A DNA stretch of 64,000 nt from Emiliania huxleyi CCMP1516 (lineage: Eukaryota; Haptophyta; Isochrysidales; Noelaerhabdaceae), in contig NW_005200507.1 of assembly GCF_000372725.1 (NCBI RefSeq), positions 215,328 to 279,327 on the forward strand. Reading direction: 5' to 3'. The notes beneath the pieces are model-generated. The model searched no databases, was not told the DNA's origin, and was given only the letters and a program-made list of their open reading frames with translations. Position 1 is the stretch's first letter. The number at the start of each line of letters is the position of its first letter. Positions 51,880 through 61,761 of this stretch are shown in pieces. The position numbers and the translations under genes were made by a program.

Positions 51880-54800
51880 ATGCTCTTCCTCCTAGTCCTG
51901 CCACTCAGTGGCACACGTCCGCGCGTGTCCGCTACCCTTGCGCTATCCTGCGAGACGCAGCGTGTCGCGGATGCTCTGCGTGCTCAGACGGACCGGCCAG
52001 AGCCGCTCCGCCTCGCCCGCGCCCTCGACCACGCCTCGCTCGACGCACTCCTCTCCAGCAGCGCAGAGGATGCGAGCGGACGCTGCACGGCTGCACTTCT
52101 CGCCGTGGCGAGTGGCGCGGAGACCGCGGAGCCGGCGCGAACCGCCGCTCTGTGGGCTCTCGTGCGCCTGCTGCGCGCCGCTGGCAGTCGCTGCACGCCA
52201 GACACCCTCTCCAGAGTGGCGGCCGTGGCACGCCACTGGCTGCTGCACCCACTGGGACGAGTGCCGGGCGCCGACGGCTCTCTCTCCAGCAGCCACGCTG
52301 CGGCGGTGGCGCTGCTGCGCGAGTGTGCCGCCGCCGCGCTCGAGCTCCTCGGCGAGGGCGAGGGCGGTGCGGAAGAGGCGGATCGAGAGGCGGCGGCCGC
52401 CGTCGCGAGCACTGTGTTTCGCTCGTGCTCCCACGGCGTGCTCAGCGGCCGTCTGCCGCCCGTCCACGCGGTCGAGCTGGCGTCGCTCGTCGCGGTGCGC
52501 GCCCTGGAGCTGCGGGAGGCGGAGGGAGCAGGTGGAGCAGAGGCGTCGACGGCGAGCAAGCTGTGGCTGTGGGTGGTGAGGGAGCTCGAGGAGTGGCTGG
52601 CCGGCGACCCCGGGGCCGCCACCGCGTCCGAGAGCCGGTGCGCCCTCGGCCTCGGTGTGCTCTCGGCCTTGCTTTGCTCCGAGGCTGCCTCCCCACCGGA
52701 ACCGGAACCGGAGCCGCCGGGGCGGCGGTCCGAGGATCTCGGGCGATCTCGGGCGATTTCGGGCGATCTCGGGCGGCGGTGCGAGCCGCTGGGCGAAGCA
52801 CTGGGCGAGCGCCTCTTGTGGGGTGTGCTGCGGGCGGGGCGACGGGGCCCGGCCTGCTCGACGCTTGCCTTGCGGCTCCTTCCTCTCCTCCACACACTGC
52901 CATGCGCCAGCTCGCTGCGGAGCGAGATCGGAGAGGGCCTGCGCCAGCTGCCCCTCGCGCTGCTCACGAGCCCGACGACGAGCCAGTCGTCTTTGGGCCG
53001 GCGCGTGGACGCTCTGCGCTGCCTGGAGGCGCTGCTGACGCAGCCCGGGGCCGCTCGCTCCCTCGTCTCACACGGCGACCTCCTTCCGCACAAGCCTGGC
53101 TGGTGGGAGGAGGTGTGCGACGCGCTGCGGCCGCCTCGCCCTGGCGATCGCCCTGGCGATCCGCGCCGCGAGACCGTCGAGGAGAGCGGGCTGCGGCTGC
53201 GAGTGTGCGCCTCGGTCCTCTCCCAGTGCCTCGAGGCGCGGACTTCGGAGGCGCCGCCCGCGCACACACCGCTCGACGAGGCGCGCGAGGCGCCGGGCCG
53301 GCTGCACGAGGCGGATCAATGCATGAATGAGCCTTCAATCAATGAATAGGCGCCGAGCCGGCTGCAGCAGGCGGCCGAGCGCCGTGCAGTCACTCGGAGA
53401 GTCGCCGAGGCGATGGGCGCGGGGCGCGGCAAGGAGGCTGTTCGCATGCTGGAGGAGGCGGGGCTCGTGGGTGGCGGTGGGCCCGGGGAGAGCGACGAGG
53501 CGGTGGGGGAGCAGCTCGGCGCGCTGCTCTTTGAGCAGGAGGGCTCGCCTCCCCTCCACCCTCACCGCAGTGGCGCCGCCGTGCAAGCCCCGCACCGCTC
53601 TCCCGGCCTCCCTCGCCGCCCGCTCGCCTCCCGCACCCCCCCCCTGGCCCGCCGAGCAGGAGGGCCTGCCTGCTCGCGAGCTGGGCGAGCTCCTCACGCG
53701 AGCCGAGCCGAGGTACGCCGCAGCCCTCGCCGCCTTCCTCGCGCGGTTCGACTTTGGCGCGCTGAGCCTGCCCGACGCACTGCGCCTCCTCTTCGCCGCC
53801 CTGCGCTGCCCCGGCGAGGCGCAAAAGATAGACCGGCTGATGCAAGCCTTCGCCCGCTCCTACTTCGGGGACGGGCACGCCCCCTTCCGCGACGCCGACG
53901 AGGTGTACGCCGTCGCCTTCTCGGTGATGATGCTCAACGTCGACCAGCACAACCCGTCGGTGCGTAGCAAGATGAGCAAGCTCCAGTTCGTCACAAACAC
54001 GCGCCGCGCGGCCAGCCACGTCCCCGCCGACTACCTGGGGTCCCTCTACGACGCCGTCGCGGCGGAGGAGCTCAAGGCGCACGACGAGCCGCCGGGACGG
54101 CCGCCGCCAGGGCAGCCGCAGCCATGGCAGCCGCCAGAGGCAGCCTCGCCGCCCGCCGTCTCCGTGTGGCGGTGGCGCTACTTGCGCCAGCGGTGGAGGA
54201 GTGCGCCTTCGCCACGGCGCCTCGCGAGCGCGCGCAACGGGACGACGTCCCGGGAGTTGGACGAGGCTGTCGCCGCGCCGCTTCTTCCGGTCGCCCTCGA
54301 CGCCGCGGCACGCCACCTCTGGCTCTGCTCTGCGGACGAAGGCCTTCGACCCGCGCCGCTGGTCGACGAGGAGCCAGACTGGCAGAGCGCCGTCCGCTTG
54401 CTGATGCTGTGCTTGCGGGCGAGCACCCCCCCTTCCCCAGGGCGACCCTTCGGTGTCGCTGGCGGCGCTGGCGATGCGGTCGACGCCGTCGTGCGTGCCC
54501 TCTGCGCCGGCTCGCGCGTCGCCGCCCCTCTGCTCCACGAGTCGCAAGGCGCCTCCGATCCCTACTCCGACGGCCCCATCCGCCTCGTCCTCGCCGCCTT
54601 TGCCGTGGCGCGAGCGCTGCCCGAGGAGCTCGGCCCCGCCGGCTGGCACTCGCTCGTGCTCACGCTCCTCTCGCTGCAGCAGCTAGGGCTCTGCCCGGCA
54701 CCCCTCGCGCCCACTCAGCCCGTCATGGGCGCCGCGGACGCCTCCCGCCCCGACCCCGACTCCGTGCGACGCGCCGGCGCGATCGACGCCGCCGTGCGGC

Positions 54801-55234
54801 TCGTCGAGGAGTCGCTGCGTGCGCCGGGGCCTCCGCTGAGCGAGCCTCTGTGGATGCGCCAGCGCTCCTGCTCCATGCGACTGAGCGCGGTGCAGCCGTC
54901 GGCGGTCCTGAGCTCCGCGATGGCACAGCTACCCCGGAGGGGCTCGAGCGCGCTCCTGGCCGCGCTGCTCCGCGCGGTGGACGACACGGTCCTCCTCTCG
55001 CTGCGGAACCCGCACGCGGGCTCGCTCCCGGCGTCGACGGCACTGCAGCTGCTGGGCGAGGCACTCAGCAGCGACTCAGCCGCGGCGCGCGAGGCCATTC
55101 CCGCAGCCATGGACCGGCTTCGTCGTGTGTTGGCCACCCCGGCATGCCCTCTGCCCGTCCGGCACGCCGCGTCCCACTCCCTCGCCAGCATCCGTGCCCG
55201 TCAGAGTCAGCTTGAGCATCGAGGTGTGCAGTAG
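51880..55234 (+). CDS. Sec7-domain ARF guanine-nucleotide exchange factor, GBF/BIG type
   Basis: Activates ARF GTPases in Golgi and endosome vesicle traffic. Exons 51880-53289, 53350-53538 and 53660-55234 give 1057 codons plus stop. The Sec7 domain starts near GKEAVRMLEEAGLV (about residue 488) and runs through EQEGLPARELGELL, FLARFDFGALSLPDALRLLF, LRCPGEAQKIDRLMQAFARS (the Glu finger is in PGEAQK), AVAFSVMMLNVDQHNPSVR and KMSKLQFVTNTR. It is flanked by helical regions as in large ARF-GEFs (HDS-like GPAGWHSLVLTLLSLQQLGL). It is shorter than animal GBF1. Intron 1 is a GC-AG introner. Intron 2 (121 nt) lies between 12-bp repeats and can only be read with a GA donor. Confidence 0.88.
52720..52785 (+). 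repeat. In-frame 51-bp minisatellite insertion in the Sec7 gene
   Basis: GGGCGGCGGTCCGAG (52720-52734) recurs at 52771-52785 with one mismatch, flanking four GATCTCGGGC-type 10-bp units. No AG acceptor fits, so unlike the introners it probably stays in the mRNA, adding 17 residues (SEDLGRSRAISGDLGRR). Confidence 0.7.
53288..53374 (+). repeat. Introner with 27-bp flanking repeat in Sec7 gene
   Basis: 53288-53314 and 53348-53374 match at 24 of 27 positions. The insert 53315-53347 is A/T-rich with ATCAAT/TGAAT motifs and ends CAATGAAT before the AG. Removing 53290-53349 (60 nt, GC-AG) joins EARE to APSRLQQAAERR; retention hits TAG. Confidence 0.85.
53533..53665 (+). repeat. Intron bounded by 12-bp repeat GAGCAGGAGGGC (probable GA-AG)
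   Basis: The 12-mer occurs at 53533-53544 and 53654-53665. Homology requires joining FEQ to EGLPARELGELL exactly across it. Within the repeat the only split with an AG acceptor and a plausible donor gives GAG|GGC, a GA-AG intron (53539-53659). Confidence 0.65.
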
Positions 55235-55314
55235 TTTCCCCCAGTCGAGACTCTAAGAGACTGAGTGGCCAAGTTTTTTTTTGGATGTCGCAGACACACG
55301 CGCAGAAGGGAAAC

Positions 55315-55872
55315 TCAAAGCTCAAGGGGGCTCCCACTCTCAAGCGGTGAGTCAAGCAGGGTTCCCACGCACCGTGATCCGCGTGTTCGGCTTGGCAGGG
55401 CGGCCGCGGCACGAGAGGAGGTAGGGCTCGTCGTACAATCAACATCGACGCACCGGGCGAGGCCAGGGGCGCTCGCAGACCGCGGCCGCCGTGGCGTTCC
55501 CTGCAGGAACGTTATGGAGTCGGCAAGCTCACGAGCCTGCTCTCGGCGCAGTCGGAGGAGTGCGGCTTGAAGCCATTCGCACTCAACGTCCTCGGGGCCA
55601 GCGGCTTGCTCCGAAATCACCCGGCCTGCCAGCCTCTGTGATAGCGTGGCGGGGGAGTCAAAGCTGTACGTCATGAGCTTGCGGCGTCTGAGCGCCTCTT
55701 CCCACTCCGCCTTGCGCGCTACGAGCCACTGTTGTTTCGTGATGCGATCAAGATCGTCAGAGGGCAGGCGCCCCCGCGAGCCCGTGTGCTCTGAGGCCCC
55801 AGCAACTTGCCGCTCGGCCGGGTCGAACAGCGGTGCGACTCGAGTAGACCGTCTCGCCAAGCCGGCGGGCAT
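55315..55872 (-). CDS. Hypothetical protein, 185 aa
   Basis: ATG at 55872, stop at 55315, convergent with Sec7. The middle is protein-like and helical (DLDRITKQQWLVARKAEWEE, ALRRRKLMTYSFDSP, CEWLQAALLRLRREQARELA). The C-terminal 50 residues are low-complexity Ser/Pro/Arg. I do not recognise a family. It could be the last exon of a gene whose 5' part lies toward 56000, but an LTR-free repeat block follows there. Confidence 0.5.
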   Translation of the reverse strand: MPAGLARRSTRVAPLFDPAERQVAGASEHTGSRGRLPSDDLDRITKQQWLVARKAEWEEALRRRKLMTYSFDSPATLSQRLAGRVISEQAAGPEDVECEWLQAALLRLRREQARELADSITFLQGTPRRPRSASAPGLARCVDVDCTTSPTSSRAAAALPSRTRGSRCVGTLLDSPLESGSPLEL

Positions 55873-55993
55873 GCAGTTGCGGCCCCGCCCTCGTCGCCCA
55901 TTCGCCGGGCAACTTTCGTTTCAAAAGGACGCGCGTAAGTGCCGTTTTTCTTCTGCATTCGCTGGCGCAAGCCTCGGGAAACTTTTTGCCCGC

Positions 55994-56265
55994 TTGTTAG
56001 TGCCAGTGCGCGCCAGTCTTCCCGTGCCTAGGCGTGTGAGAGAGAGATGTTGTGTCGTGTTAGTGCCACAGTCGAGCCAGTCCCCTGCCCAAAAAGAAAA
56101 AAAGGAGGTAGGGCTGTTAGGACAGACACGTCCACTCTTGACCGAGCAATTGTGTTATAAAATAAATAAATAGAGCAGTCATCTCCAGGGAGAGATGGGC
56201 GACGCACACGAACACAGAGGGACAGTGCGCACCCCGCCCCGCTCGCAGGGCGTGCAGCACACAGC
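55994..56265. repeat. Repeat junction: LINE-adjacent block and inverted family-2 copy
   Basis: 55994-56030 contains GTTAGTGCCAGTGCGCGCC, also found beside LINE tails at 8737 and 62335. 56161-56265 is the inverted family-2 repeat beginning with AAATAAATAAATAGAGCAGT. Confidence 0.7.
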
Positions 56266-56313
56266 AACACAAGACATATCTAGGCGCTGTGCGCCTCCTC
56301 GGGATTTCTGGGG

Positions 56314-56316
<3 letters not shown>

Positions 56317-56410
<94 letters not shown>

Positions 56411-56432
56411 CGCTCGCTCGCTCGCTCGCTCG
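56317..56432 (+). repeat. GT microsatellite followed by GCTC repeat
   Basis: A GT run occupies 56317-56408, then CGCT units to 56432. No gene crosses it. Confidence 0.95.
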
Positions 56433-56538
56433 AACGCGCGCGCACGCGAGCGCGAGCAAGAGCGCGCGGGCGCTATGCGAGCCGCCCTGCCCGCGGCGCT
56501 GCTAGAGTTGCGCCGCGGGGAGGGCTCGGCGGCCGCTT

Positions 56539-56870
56539 CTAGAGCTCGTCATCGCTCCCCTCGAAGAGGGAGGCTTCGTTGGACTCGAGGCGTGGGCCGC
56601 CGTGGTAGGGGGAGCGGGCGAGGCCGCGCGCGAAGCTCGCCCAATCCTTCTTGGTGCTCTTGACCTCGCCGCCGCCGCCGCCACGGCCGCGGCCGCCGCG
56701 CCGCCCGCGGCTCGTGCCGAGCCTAACTGCGCTCGGCATCCGCTCGTAGACGGTGCCCTTGAAAGCGGTGCCGAGGAGCTCCTCGTAGTTGACGCACGGC
56801 GCGTGGCGGCAGCGGGCGCTGATCTTGCAGGGGAGGCCGGTCTGGTTGAAACGCGTTTCCGTCCGCCCGT
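56539..56870 (-). CDS. Partial ORF, RGG-rich C-terminal exon candidate
   Basis: The minus-strand frame from about 56860 reads TGLPCKISARCRHAPCVNYE, ELLGTAFKGTVYERMPSAVR, a Gly/Arg run (GRRGGRGRGGGGG), then KKDWASFARGLARSPY and ends SLFEGSDDEL at the stop 56539. The Cys/His spacing hints at a small zinc site and the RGG run at RNA binding. No start codon or upstream exon is found, so it may be a pseudogene fragment. Confidence 0.4.
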
Positions 56871-57195
56871 TTCATCGAGTTTGCCCGAGTGGTAAAATGC
56901 AATCGAATCTGCCCGAGTGGTCAAGTAAAACTTTGCCTTTCGTAATACGTAAAAGTTGCCCGAGTGGTCTGTGGGGAAACAACGAAAATCGAGACGGACT
57001 TCTTGAACGGCCGGGCAACATGTCTTCCTTACTATTATTAATTGATGCTTTTTGCACGGCTGAGCCCCCCCCCCCCCCTCCCCCGCGCCCACTCCCTGCC
57101 CTCTCCCGCCACGCACTCCGTCAGAGCCCCCTCCCCTCTTGCACAACAGGAATTTTGACAATTAACAAGATGGCGAGGAAAACACAACTCGATGG

Positions 57196-57520
57196 GGCTG
57201 CCCCATCCCGGAGTGGTTCGATTCCACATAAATCCGAGACGGTGATGGATGCGTCGTACGGTGGTCTCATGCCCAGTGAGGTAGTGCATCTGGCCACTCC
57301 TGATCCTGCTGAACAAGCTCCTCTTGTAGCTCGATCGGTCACACCGCCATCGCCGTCGGGGAGAGGGGGGACGACACTGCTTCGGCAGCGTGCACCTCGA
57401 TCCTGTACCGTGTTTGTTATGACCCCCCCCGATGAACACACCAGTGAGGGAGGGCGAGACGATCGAGGGGTCCCGTACCACGCGGAATCGGCCCTATCCA
57501 GTGCTCAAGTGCTCAAGAGG
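57196..57520 (+). repeat. Dispersed repeat family 3, copy 3
   Basis: It matches the copies at 50090 and 51005, including GGAGTGGTTCGATTCCAC (B-box-like) at about 57208 and GAGACGATCGAGGGGTCCCG near its end. It stops at CAAGTGCTCAAG, the same 3' point as the other two copies. Confidence 0.78.
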
Positions 57521-57684
57521 GCAAAAAGATCGCGCTCTTGCCGATCCGCACCTACCTATCAGATAGGCTCTTGGGTGGCGCGCCCCAGCTCTTCACAACG
57601 AACCTGGTTGCCCGCTCTCGCCGCGCCGTGAGAGGGAGTTCCCGGCTCGACCTTCGTCCCTCCGCCGCGGCGCCGCCGTGCCTC

Positions 57685-58737
57685 ATGGGCGGCCGCCGCC
57701 TCGCGGACGGCGCCATCGTCGCCGAGAAACCCCGTTGGCCGCGGTACCTGGCGACCGGCGCCCTCCTCGCCACGCTGCTGGCCACCCAGCCATCGCACAG
57801 CTCACTCCTCGAGCATCTCGAGTCGCTGGCCGAGCACCCGAGCGGTCTTCTCGGTAAGCTTAGCTCGCTTGCCTCCAGCCTGCACGCGAGCGTCGGCGCA
57901 GAGTCGGCCTCGTACGGCCTCTTCCGCCTCGGATCCTTGAGTGGAAACCACTACCTCGGCATTCTCGGAACGTGGATCAAGCTTCCCGCGTTTGCAGCCG
58001 TGCTGCCGTCTTCGCGGCGAGCGCGCGGCTCGGCTGCCGCGTCGGCGGCGTCGTACATGTGCACGTCCTCCTTCGAGCCGGCCGAGCAACTCGTGCTCCT
58101 CTCGGTACTGCTTCACCTCCTCTGGCTCACCCGCCCGAGGTGCATGGTGCGGCACGCAGTCTGCTCGCTTGACGCGGTGCAGCGCGGCCGCGTCTGGACT
58201 CTCCTCACGGCCAACGCGTCGCACGCGGCCTTCCCGCACCTACTTCACAACTGCATCCACCTGCTCCAGCTCGGCCCGCTGCTGCACGCCACCCTCGGCT
58301 GCAGCGACCTCCTCGCCCTCATGCTCACCGCGGCGCTCGCCTCGTCCGCAGCCTCGCTCCTCTGGAACGGCGTGCTCGGCGGGCGGCCGAAGGAAGGCGG
58401 CCCTCCCGCGCCCCGCTCGTCCCTCTCTTCTCGCTCAGCTTGGCCGACCCCCCGCACCTCCCCATCCCGCGCAGGCTCCCTCGGCGCGTCGGGCGTCGCG
58501 ATGGCGATGGTTGCAGCGAACGCCGCCCTCTACCCTCGAGCGCTGGTGCACGTGTACGGCCTTGAGCTGCCGGCACCGCACGCGGCGCTGCTCTACCTCG
58601 TGGTCGACGTGGTCGCCTCGTCCTCTGGGCACGGTGGCGGGGGCGTCGATGCGAGTGCGCACGCGGGTGGGGCGGCAGTGGGCTACGCGCTAGCCCGCCG
58701 CTGGCAGAGAGGTCTCGACCTCTTCCCTTCCTTCTAG
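57685..58737 (+). CDS. Rhomboid-family intramembrane serine protease
   Basis: Cleaves transmembrane substrates inside the membrane. Exons 57685-58378 and 58475-58737 give 318 codons plus stop; the intron is GC-AG. Motifs: helix-2 HLLHNCIHLLQLGPLL (His/Asn of the oxyanion region), the GSLGASGVAMAM helix with catalytic Ser in GASG, and AHAGGAAVGYALA with the catalytic His. The N-terminal region (WPRYLATGALLATLLA) is hydrophobic and could be an extra helix or organelle-targeting segment. The open frame continues upstream of 57685 without ATG, so another 5' exon is possible. Confidence 0.85.
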   Translation: MGGRRLADGAIVAEKPRWPRYLATGALLATLLATQPSHSSLLEHLESLAEHPSGLLGKLSSLASSLHASVGAESASYGLFRLGSLSGNHYLGILGTWIKLPAFAAVLPSSRRARGSAAASAASYMCTSSFEPAEQLVLLSVLLHLLWLTRPRCMVRHAVCSLDAVQRGRVWTLLTANASHAAFPHLLHNCIHLLQLGPLLHATLGCSDLLALMLTAALASSAASLLWNGVLGGRPKEGGPPAPRSSLSSRSAWPTPRTSPSRAGSLGASGVAMAMVAANAALYPRALVHVYGLELPAPHAALLYLVVDVVASSSGHGGGGVDASAHAGGAAVGYALARRWQRGLDLFPSF

Positions 58738-59832
58738 CTTTGATGAGTCGGACGTGGATAGAGCTGCAAGGGGAGAGGTGGAGGCTGCACGGCGCTCTGT
58801 CCCGCCCGTTAAAAATGATGTACATGCATATGTGGCCCCTCTGGTCTCATATACACGTATATCACGTTATATACACCGAGACCGCGGAGAGCCGTGTCAC
58901 AGTTCTCAGTGCATCGTGCCGGTCTCGCAGAGAGGCGTCCACGCCCGCTCTGTGCGCGGCGCTGCGCCTCTCTCCAGTCTCTGCGACCGTTCATCACACC
59001 GCCAATCCCCCCTCCCCGAGGGGACCGAACCGGTTCGGTCCCCTCCTTGGCACGTAGCGCACGGGTCATTTCGGAGAGAGAAAGGGGAGGGAAGAGGGGG
59101 GGGATAAGGGAGCCGAGATACGCGGGAGTACCCTGGGAGTGAGAGCTCTCATTCATGGTCGCTAGAGACCAGGGGAAGCCACCATGGGGAACGGACACCA
59201 AGGCACTAACTTCATCACTCACATTCGCCCCGCACACCTAGCCTACACTAGTACGCGTTACACGGAGCGCCAAGGGGGAGAGAATGGAGGGGGGAGAATA
59301 TGCGTGCCCGTTTTTCTTCGAAAGCAATTTTTTTTCTCTGCGACCGTTCAGTGTGCATTATGTCTCGCGGTCGTCGGAGGCGGCGGGAGGTCGCGGGGTG
59401 GAGCTCGCCGGCACGCACTTTTTTCCCGGGTCCCGGGAGCGTCACTAGAGTCTGCCCCGAGTCATGTCACATGTGCACATGTACATGCACGTGGGTCCAG
59501 TCTCTTCAGATCACAGAGTCGCGCTGACACTTTTTTCTCCTTCCCATGTGGACGTGGCGCTGCACAGTAGACACGTCATTCAGACGGACCCGCGTCTCTC
59601 CCCCCCTGTCGCTACAACCTCCCACACGCACAGGTGCGTGTTGATGCATGATAGGCGCCGGGTTCAGGCCGCCCTTGCCACCTGCCGCCACGCGGCCCAC
59701 GAGCGAGGTCGCGCCAGCCGCCTCAATAGTTGCCCCCGGGCTGCCACGCTGCACCGCCCGTGCGCGGGATGCAGCGCTCACAACTCACACCCTCTCCCGC
59801 CCGCCTCCAGCCCCTGCCCGCCCTCGCCTCGC
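58738..59832. other. Intergenic between two convergent genes
   Basis: No supported gene. Short features: a TATACACGTATATCACGTTATATACACC palindromic stretch broken near 58850-58880, CCGAACCGGTTCGG at about 59024, and a CATG run with CGTGGGTCCAGTCTCT (59463-59506). The last motif recurs at 60248-60263 inside a PDHB intron. Confidence 0.55.
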
Positions 59833-61689
59833 TCACAAGCGGTAGCACACCTTTTGGACGCCGGTGATGATGTTGTTGATCTGCGGGAGGGCGTCGATCT
59901 CCAGGTTGGAGGCGTACGGCATCGGGATGTCTGCGCCGGTGACCCGCTCGACGGGCGCGTCGAGGTAGTCGAACGCCTCCGACTCGTAGATGCACGCGCC
60001 TATACGTGAGACCCATCGGCCCGTTCCTGACCGAAGACTCGCACGACACGTCCCGACTCGCAGACGCAGTCGCCGAGCTCGGCTCCGATGCCGCAGGCGG
60101 GCCACCCCTCCTCGACAGTCACCAGCCGGTTCGTCTTCTTGACTGACTCGATGATGGTCAAGCTGCGGGCGGCGGTTAGGGTTAGGGTTAGGGTTAGGGT
60201 TCGTGTGCACATGCACATATTGTACATGTGCATGTGCATGTGCATGTGCGTGGGTCCAGTCTCTGGTGAGGGTTAGGGTCAGGGTTAGGGTTAGGGTCAG
60301 GGTAGGGTTAGGGTCAGGGTCAGGGAGGTGGTGGGATCGCGCACCGGTCAAGAGGGCGGACCGAGCGCAGGTTGATGACCTCGGCCTCGACGCCCATCTT
60401 TGCGAGCTCCTCGGCGGCCTAGGGAGGCGTAGCAGACAACACGAATGTGATGCCCTTGCCTGCGCGCGTGTCGGAGGTGTGTCTCCGAGGTGTGCTGGTT
60501 GTTCCGGTTGGAGTCTCGGAAGAGCCGCAAAACAGCCTCCGCGGCAGTGTCTCGGAGGCGTCTCTCGGAGGTATCTCGGAGGTGTGTCTCGGAGGTGTGT
60601 CGGAGGTGTGTCTCGGAGGTGTGTCGGAGGTCTCTGGGAAGGTCTGTGGCAGGCCTGGAGGCAGGTGTGCACTCCGCGAGAGTACGAGACGAGAGTGACG
60701 TCTGAGCCGGCGCGCTCGATCTTGCACTCGCCGATGGGGACCGTGAAGTCCTTGTCGAGCACCTCGGGCCCGATGTCGAAGGACATGCCGTACAGGATCT
60801 CGTTCTCGAGGAAGACAACCGGGTTGTCGTCCCGGATCGCAGCCTTGAGCAGCCCGCGCGCATCCTCCGCAGAGTACGGCGCGATGACCTGGCGAAGGAG
60901 GGGGGTAGACGGGGGGGGCGCTCGGCCGTCCGGCTCGGCCGGCCAACGGAAGGGGTGAGCGGCGGGCGCGCCTTGAGGCCCGGGCAGTGCGCGTACCACG
61001 CGGCAAAGCACTGCGAGTGCTGCGCGCCGACGCCCGCTGCGGCGCCGTTCGGTCCGCGGAAGACGATGGGGACCTGCGGGGTGCGGATCGTGGATCGGTA
61101 AGGGGCGCGCTGTAGGCGGCGACATGCGCCCCTCCGCCACCCCCCTGCGTGGCTCACCTTGATCTGCGCCCCCGACATGTAGTACATCTTTGCAGCCGAG
61201 TTGATGACGTGGTCGATGGCTTGCATCGAAAAGTTGAAGGTCATGAACTCGCAGATTGGCCTCAGGCCGGCGTACGCGGCGCCAGTGCAGATCCCCGTGA
61301 ACCCCGCCTCGGTAATGGGGGTGTCCACCACGCGCTTGGAGCCGAACTCCTCCAGCAGCCCCTTTGTGATCTTGTAGGCGCCCTGGTACTGCGCGACCTC
61401 CTCACCCATCACAAAGATGTTTTCGTCCCGCTGCATCTCCTCGCGCATCGCCCCGTTGAGCGCGTCACGCACAGTCATCTACAAAGGGCGTGGGAGCGGC
61501 CAGGTATCCACGGCTGAGCGCAGGACCGAGTGAGCTCCCGGCAGCCGCCAGGCAAGCCCCCGTGGCCGCGATGGAGGAAGGATCCAAGGGGGGGCAAGAG
61601 GCGGTGCGGACCTGCGTGACACCGCTCATCGCACGCGCACCCAGCGGCGCCCGCTGCGCAGCGGCGCGCGTCACGGCACGAGACAACAT
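59833..61689 (-). CDS. PDHB: Pyruvate dehydrogenase E1 component beta subunit, mitochondrial
   Basis: Beta subunit of the thiamine-diphosphate E1 enzyme that decarboxylates pyruvate in the PDH complex. Seven exons (61689-61612, 61478-61158, 61073-60972, 60888-60655, 60418-60345, 60162-60074, 59999-59833) give 354 codons plus stop. Motifs: [120 protein letters not shown] and [17 protein letters not shown]. This matches the mitochondrial rather than plastid form. The N-terminus ([20 protein letters not shown]) is a typical mitochondrial presequence. Three introns are GC-AG, three GT-AG. Confidence 0.95.
60000..60073 (-). repeat. PDHB intron with diverged donor/exon duplication
   Basis: The first 22 nt of this 74-nt GC-AG intron (starting GCGACTGCGTCTGCGAGTCG) match 17 of 22 positions of the following exon (GCGCGTGCATCTACGAGTCG). 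It looks like an older member of the duplication-born intron class. Confidence 0.6.
60177..60335. repeat. Interstitial telomere-like TTAGGG repeats in a PDHB intron
   Basis: Four TTAGGG units at 60177-60200 and a degenerate array (GGTTAGGGTCAGGG) at 60268-60326 surround a self-complementary CATG/GTGCAT block (60203-60248). All lies within the GT-AG intron 60344-60163. Confidence 0.9.
60440..60650 (-). repeat. 11/13-bp minisatellite in PDHB intron 4
   Basis: Gene-sense units CCGAGATACCT, CCGACACACCT and CCGAGACACACCT fill much of the GC-AG intron 60654-60419. The CCGAGA core is the same as in introns of three other genes here. Confidence 0.85.
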
Positions 61690-61761
61690 TCGACTGCGAA
61701 GGGTGCGAAGGCCGATCCTCGCCGAGGGGCCGAATCGCAAAAGAACTTTAGCGCGCCCAGC

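Noticed and set aside
52720..52785. Introner in the Sec7 gene
   Set aside because: Flanking duplication is present but no AG acceptor precedes the second copy and the 51-bp insert stays in frame, so an expressed minisatellite is more likely.
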